Shown one piece after another: positions 13,943-14,742 of a stretch of 14,742 nucleotides of DNA. Below the pieces are notes generated by a model, which worked only from the letters and a program-made list of their open reading frames with translations, was not told the origin of the DNA and ran no database searches. A program made the position numbers and the translations under genes. Each line of letters starts with the position of its first letter. Positions within the stretch are counted from its first letter, which is position 1. The stretch lies in contig JALTOP010000301.1 in the NCBI GenBank assembly GCA_027000105.1, positions 1 through 14,742 of the forward strand. The letters run 5' to 3'. Source of the DNA: Planctomycetaceae bacterium (lineage in GTDB: Bacteria; Planctomycetota; Planctomycetia; Planctomycetales; Planctomycetaceae).

Positions 13943-14560
13943 ATGAACGTGAAACAGCAATTTCTTAATATCGTTCTGCTAACCTTCGTCGCAGGTAGTC
14001 TCACTGGCTGCAGCAGCCTTTGGGATCAGATTGATGAAAGTATTTTCATAATGCGTACGAAGAGTCACGCGAGAAAAGCGTGGAAACATTCGCGGGGAGC
14101 TTACAGTTGCCTGGAACACAATCTCAATGATTTCGAACGGGGCTTTATTGCTGGGTACGTTGCCGTTGCAACCGGTGGCGATGGATGCCCTCCATCTTTG
14201 CCCCCCAGAAGATACTGGAAGACAAAGTACAGCACACCAAGAGCGAAAAAGTTGGTTGTTGCCTGGTTTGATGGATATCAGCACGGAGCCGCCGCTGCGA
14301 TGGCCGATGGCGTATCAGCTTCTCGTCGCATTCTGACATCCGGTGAAATCTATCACAAATGCAGAGAACATGTTGAATACGAACCGGGTGAACAGAACCA
14401 TGATTCTCTGCAGAACTATCCAGAGGTCATTGCCCCGATGCCCGAGCCTGTTAGCTCGCCTGAAGCCAGGCAGCCACTTCCGGATATCAAAGATGTAGAC
14501 ATCCCGTTGACACCTCCCGTCAAGCAATATGTCCCCAAAGAAGATGACCGGAAAAAGTAG
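13943..14560 (+). CDS. Planctomycete-type lipoprotein of unknown function
   Basis: The 205-residue product has a lipoprotein signal with a standard lipobox, LTGC, in FVAGSLTGCSSLWDQ (Cys 22-23). The mature part holds HARKAWKHSRG, then ERGFIAGYVAVATGGDGCPP and LPPRRYWKTKY, and then AWFDGYQHGAAAAMADG. I recognise this GF-x2-GY / GG-x-GCPP-x-LPP-x2-YW / AWF-x-GY-x-HG-x2-AA pattern from planctomycete hypothetical proteins, but it has no function I can name. The paired GF-x2-GY and FDGYQHG motifs suggest an internal duplication around a helical core. The C-terminal 50 residues are Pro-rich and probably disordered. The start is ATG 13943, with only GGA close upstream. It lies between two other genes with lipoprotein-type signals on the same strand. 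Confidence 0.78.
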   Translation: MNVKQQFLNIVLLTFVAGSLTGCSSLWDQIDESIFIMRTKSHARKAWKHSRGAYSCLEHNLNDFERGFIAGYVAVATGGDGCPPSLPPRRYWKTKYSTPRAKKLVVAWFDGYQHGAAAAMADGVSASRRILTSGEIYHKCREHVEYEPGEQNHDSLQNYPEVIAPMPEPVSSPEARQPLPDIKDVDIPLTPPVKQYVPKEDDRKK

Positions 14561-14600
14561 TCGGTACAGTCAAAATGACCGTGGCGAATGGAAAGACAAA

Positions 14601-14616
14601 CAGGGCATAAGCCCTG
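14601..14616 (+). promoter_or_regulatory. Hairpin between the last two genes
   Basis: CAGGGC-ATAA-GCCCTG is a perfect 6-bp stem with a tetraloop, 40 bp after the stop of the lipoprotein gene. No U-tract follows, so it may be a weak or factor-assisted terminator or an mRNA stability element. Confidence 0.35.
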
Positions 14617-14681
14617 GAGCAGAAATTAACGAATCTTTTCTCGATAATCATTGAGTTTGCACAGGGAAGTGGATCTCAGCA

Positions 14682-14742
14682 ATGGTCAAATCTAATCTAG
14701 TTACAAAATTGAGTTGTCTGCTGATATTGGCGACATGTGGAT
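14682..14742 (+). CDS. Start of a further exported protein, possibly a lipoprotein (5' part only)
   Basis: ATG 14682 with GTGGA 8 nt upstream opens MVKSNLVTKLSCLLILATCG, running off the window after 20 codons. A basic N-terminus followed by a hydrophobic stretch ending in Cys indicates a Sec or lipoprotein signal, though Thr before the Cys is not a standard lipobox residue. The mature protein is not in the window, so no function can be given. The context of two preceding lipoprotein genes supports an envelope role. Confidence 0.55.
   Translation, partial: MVKSNLVTKLSCLLILATCG

Overview
The window looks like chromosomal DNA of a planctomycete (class Planctomycetia, probably order Planctomycetales; I cannot name the species). 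The main clues are protein families typical of that phylum: a small NusG/RfaH-type protein starting MPILGQEINLYP, an MraY/WecA-like enzyme with a long soluble C-terminal extension, an O-antigen-ligase/TPR fusion, a lipoprotein with the pattern GGDGCPPSLPPRRYW, and a secreted protein ending in a Gly-rich, Ala-rich and poly-Asn tail. Shine-Dalgarno signals are weak or absent before several genes. I found no tRNA, rRNA, CRISPR array, transposase or phage gene.

Positions 1-5416 (minus strand, read right to left) form an apparent surface-polysaccharide operon: NusG/RfaH-like antiterminator, GDP-L-fucose synthase (fcl), GDP-mannose 4,6-dehydratase (gmd), family-4 glycosyltransferase, Wzm-type ABC permease, and the first 53 codons of the Wzt-type ATPase, which runs off the left edge. 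Together these make GDP-L-fucose, add a sugar to a lipid-linked glycan and export the glycan. Positions 5883-7409 (minus) carry the polyprenyl-phosphate sugar-1-phosphate transferase that would start the glycan. Positions 7766-10366 (minus) carry an O-antigen ligase/polymerase with a C-terminal TPR region.

Positions 10719-12026 (minus) encode a secreted protein with two predicted beta-sandwich domains and a glycine-zipper tail, followed by a good intrinsic terminator. An intergenic region of about 400 bp then separates it from a plus-strand series: a TPR/HEAT lipoprotein, a planctomycete-type lipoprotein, and the start of a third gene with an N-terminal signal sequence.

The most unusual non-coding features are: (i) a 207-bp element filling almost the whole wzm-wzt gap, bounded by mirrored 30-bp arrays of 7-bp repeats and holding a 16-bp perfect palindrome; (ii) related 7-bp-periodic sequence at the gmd-glycosyltransferase junction and a similar repeat inside the 3' end of fcl; (iii) a perfect 7-bp hairpin between two GGCGGAA copies, one resembling the RfaH ops core, directly after the antiterminator gene; and (iv) a possible 45-codon ORF ending 2 nt before the antiterminator start. 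All of these come from reading the sequence by eye; no searches were run.
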